DNA from: Alphaproteobacteria bacterium
Lineage (GTDB): Bacteria > Pseudomonadota > Alphaproteobacteria > Acetobacterales > Acetobacteraceae
DNA: 6,286 nt
Direction of reading: 5' to 3'
Assembly: GCA_026225015.1 (NCBI GenBank)
Contig: JAMFRY010000124.1
Coordinates: forward strand, 1-6,286
Shown here: positions 4,298-6,286 of the stretch, in pieces
Layout of the letters: each line of letters begins with the position of its first letter
Numbering within the stretch: position 1 is the stretch's first letter
Notes under the pieces: generated by a model
What the model was told of the DNA's origin: nothing
The model's database searches: none
Seen by the model: only the letters and a program-made list of their open reading frames with translations
Program-made: the position numbers and the translations under genes

Positions 4298-5590
4298 CTA
4301 CGCCGCCGGCTTGAACGCGGCTTGCCCTGCCTCTGATTTCAGCCGCCGCCGCGCCGCGAGGATTGCGGCGATCGAGACGATACTGGCGAAGATTAGATAC
4401 AGGCCCGGGCTACGCGGGTCGCCGGTGCGCGATACCAGCCAGGTATTGATGAAGGGGGCAGAGCCGCCGAATAGAGCGATCCCGAGCGCATAGCCGATTG
4501 AAAGCCCAACCCCGCGATGATGCAAAGAAAAAACCATGCCCATGAACCCGGAAAGCGGCGCGTTATAAAACATTCCAATCACCGTAAAGCCGAGCGGCAA
4601 TAAAAACAGCATGACCGGCGACGGCCATAGCCCCAGCAGGATGAAGGCGGGATAACCGGCGGCAAGCATGACAAGGCAGGAGAGCAACATCGCGTAGGTT
4701 CGATGCGAATGGTCGAACCGCCGGGCGATCATCAGCCGCCACGGCGTCAGGGCCAGGGTCACGACATAGTTCAGGAATACCGCGCCCAATGCCTTGCCTG
4801 CATGCATGTGGAGCTGCGTGGCGGCGTAGGTGGGAAGATAGATGGTGAGATAGGTCTGGGCAGTGCCGATCGCGACCATCCCCGCGGCGATCAAAACGCC
4901 GCTGAAGGTGGGATGTTCCTTGATTGGCCTCGGCCGGCGCCGCTGTTCGAGAAAAGCCGGCGCTTCGAGCAGCCCGCGCCGCAGCGCCAGGGCGATCGGG
5001 CCAATCAGGGCGCCGATCCCAAAGGCGATCCGGAACGGCAGGATATGAAAAACCGCGGGGTTATCGGCGCTCAACGCCCAGGCGGTTCCGGAGGCGAACA
5101 GCCCGGCGAAATTCTGGCTGATGCCCTGCCAGCTTGCGGCGCGAGTCTCGCTGCCCGCCGAATGTTCGATCATCAGTGCCGTGGCGCTGCCGAACTCGCC
5201 GCCCAAGGCAAAGCCCTGGATCAAACGCGCCAGCAATATGCCGAGCGGCGCCGCCAGGCCGATATTGGCGCGGGTCGGCATCAGGGCGATCATCGCGCTG
5301 GCCAAGGTCATCAGTGCAACGCAGACGATCATCGCCGGCACCCGGCCTTTGCGGTCGGCGAAGATGCCGAGCACGAAGGCCCCCACCGGCCTTGCGAAAA
5401 ACGAGATGCCGAAGGTGCCAAAGGTCAGCAAAAGCTGGGTTGTTGCGTCCTTGCCCGGAAAAAACGCCGAGGCGAGTGAAGAAGCGAAGAAGCCGTAGAT
5501 GATGAAATCGTAGAATTCCAGCGCATTGCCGATCGAGGCGCCGGCGATCATCCGGACGGTGATGGGCGGCGAAGCCGTGGCGTCCGCCAT
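4298..5590 (-). CDS. MFS transporter, metabolite:H+ symporter (MHS) type
   Basis: This inner-membrane protein of 430 residues, the normal MHS length, has about twelve hydrophobic segments. Family marks: GNALEFYDFIIYGFF (21-35) in the first helix; RPVGAFVLGIFADRKGR (67-83), the loop 2-3 MFS motif A with D79 and R80; RLIQGFALGGEFG (122-134), the MHS signature in helix 4; and RRGLLEAPAFLEQ, matching the LRxxLxETPxF loop before the central domain. MHS carriers take up organic acids, proline, betaine or similar solutes with protons; the substrate is not readable from sequence. ATG 5590 overlaps the upstream peptidase stop by one base (TGATG), so translation is probably coupled; there is no separate strong ribosome-binding site. 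The open frame extends 67 codons further upstream, but that arginine-rich extension reads across the peptidase gene and lacks family similarity, so it is excluded. Confidence 0.92.
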   Translation of the reverse strand: MADATASPPITVRMIAGASIGNALEFYDFIIYGFFASSLASAFFPGKDATTQLLLTFGTFGISFFARPVGAFVLGIFADRKGRVPAMIVCVALMTLASAMIALMPTRANIGLAAPLGILLARLIQGFALGGEFGSATALMIEHSAGSETRAASWQGISQNFAGLFASGTAWALSADNPAVFHILPFRIAFGIGALIGPIALALRRGLLEAPAFLEQRRRPRPIKEHPTFSGVLIAAGMVAIGTAQTYLTIYLPTYAATQLHMHAGKALGAVFLNYVVTLALTPWRLMIARRFDHSHRTYAMLLSCLVMLAAGYPAFILLGLWPSPVMLFLLPLGFTVIGMFYNAPLSGFMGMVFSLHHRGVGLSIGYALGIALFGGSAPFINTWLVSRTGDPRSPGLYLIFASIVSIAAILAARRRLKSEAGQAAFKPAA

Positions 5591-6286
5591 CAGGCGGGGA
5601 CCAGATCGCGGCCCCGCAGCAAGGCGGCGGTGCTCGGCGCGCGGCCGCGAAAGGCGACGTATAGCGCCATCGGATCGCGCGTATCGCCGGCGCTCAATAG
5701 GGTTTTCAGCCGCTTTGCGATGGCCTGGTCGAATGGATCGCCGGCTTCCCGGAACGCATCGAAACCGTCCGCGTCCAGCACTTCCGACCACATATAGGAA
5801 TAATAGCCCGCGGCGTAGCCGTCACCCGCGAACAGATGCTGGAAATGCGCCGGACGGTGGCGAAGCATAATCTCCGCCGGCATGCCGATATTGGCCAGAA
5901 ATTCCTGCTCGAACGTATCCACGTCGGACGCATCCACGTCGAGATTTTCCGCTGCGGCGCCATGCAGCGCCATATCGATCAGCGCGGCGGAGGTATATTC
6001 GACCGTCTCGAAACCCTGGTTGAAGCCGCGCGCCTTGAGCAGCCGCGCGATCAACGCATCGGGCAAGGCCGCGCCGGTTTCATGATGCCGCGCAAATTTT
6101 TGCAACACCTCCGGCAATTCCGCCCAATGTTCGTAAATCTGCGAGGGCAGTTCGACAAAATCCTGCCGTACCGAGGTGCCCGATTGCGAGGGATAGCGCA
6201 CGCGGCTGAGCAGGCCATGCAGCCCATGGCCGAATTCGTGGAACAGCGTCCGCGCATCGTCGAAGCCGAGAAGGGCCGGCTCGCCG
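5590..6286 (-). CDS. M3-family zinc metallopeptidase, C-terminal part
   Basis: This is the C-terminal ~231 residues of an M3 (thimet oligopeptidase-like) peptidase; families such as Dcp and oligopeptidase A have about 680 residues, so roughly two thirds lies beyond the right edge. M3 enzymes cleave short peptides; Dcp removes C-terminal dipeptides. The fragment holds the active site: HEFGH at 6240-6226 supplies two zinc-binding histidines and the catalytic glutamate, and the third ligand is the glutamate of DFVELPSQ (6153-6151), 29 residues after the first histidine, exactly as in thimet oligopeptidase. Substrate-side residues follow in RPAHFQHLFAGDGYAAGYYSYMWSEV (written as its parts: RPAHFQHLF, GYAAGYYSYMW), and the end has the family's DPMALYVAFRGRAPSTAALL. 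Dcp and OpdA cannot be separated with confidence, though Dcp-like seems likelier. The gene is intact within the window. It overlaps the MFS transporter start by one base, forming a probable two-gene operon. Confidence 0.95.
   Translation of the reverse strand, partial: GEPALLGFDDARTLFHEFGHGLHGLLSRVRYPSQSGTSVRQDFVELPSQIYEHWAELPEVLQKFARHHETGAALPDALIARLLKARGFNQGFETVEYTSAALIDMALHGAAAENLDVDASDVDTFEQEFLANIGMPAEIMLRHRPAHFQHLFAGDGYAAGYYSYMWSEVLDADGFDAFREAGDPFDQAIAKRLKTLLSAGDTRDPMALYVAFRGRAPSTAALLRGRDLVPA

Noticed and set aside
4703..5479. Long plus-strand open frame (258 codons) opposite the MFS gene
   Set aside because: It is antisense to a well-supported transporter, its product is low-complexity and rich in Arg, Gly, Gln and Asp, and no family motif is visible; GC-rich DNA commonly leaves such open antisense frames.
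5591..5791. 67-codon N-terminal extension of the MFS transporter
   Set aside because: The extension is arginine-rich, overlaps the peptidase C-terminus in another frame and precedes a normal MHS N-terminus; the TGATG overlap at 5590 is the natural start.

Overview
The window is GC-rich chromosomal DNA, most likely from an alphaproteobacterium. The trpB-trpA pair with a 4-base ATGA overlap, the protein families and the strong GC bias at third codon positions all fit that, but a finer placement is not supportable from sequence reading alone.

Layout, left to right. (1) 3-1822, plus strand: the 3' part of trpB and a complete trpA, which together encode tryptophan synthase. (2) 1855-2319, plus strand: directly behind trpA, a two-gene toxin-antitoxin module. 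It has a 57-residue antitoxin, small enough to be missed by ORF length cut-offs, and a ParE/RelE-type toxin six bases further on. (3) 2332-2637, minus strand: a decayed SMI1/KNR4 (SUKH) domain gene whose conserved core is split over two frames by two compensating single-base shifts. (4) 2681-3238, minus strand: a complete small membrane protein of the fatty acid hydroxylase/sterol desaturase superfamily with all its histidine clusters. (5) 3424-3861, plus strand: a secreted or lipid-anchored DUF3574-type protein whose signal peptide is built on a 12-base tandem repeat. (6) 3857-3915: a 15-base tandem repeat that fills the gap between two convergent genes. (7) 3916-4152, minus strand: a 78-residue protein with a single CPxC pair. 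(8) 4298-6286, minus strand: an M3-family metallopeptidase (5' end outside the window) coupled by a TGATG overlap to an MFS transporter of the metabolite:H+ symporter type.

The two ends (trpBA; peptidase-transporter) look like stable chromosomal genes. The block from about 1823 to 4297 looks like an accessory patchwork: a toxin-antitoxin pair, a broken SUKH gene, unrelated single genes in alternating orientation and two sets of short tandem repeats. In many alphaproteobacteria trpA is followed by accD and folC, so the material behind trpA here suggests that linkage was broken by insertion or rearrangement; this is inference.

No stretch longer than about 200 bases lacks a gene. The largest gaps are 3239-3423 (divergent promoter region) and 4153-4297 (upstream of the CPxC gene, no convincing promoter or terminator seen). 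No tRNA, rRNA, CRISPR array, insertion sequence or attachment site was found. Nothing here amounts clearly to a new multi-gene system; the best leads are the split SUKH gene, the toxin-antitoxin pair behind trpA and the repeat-built lipobox.
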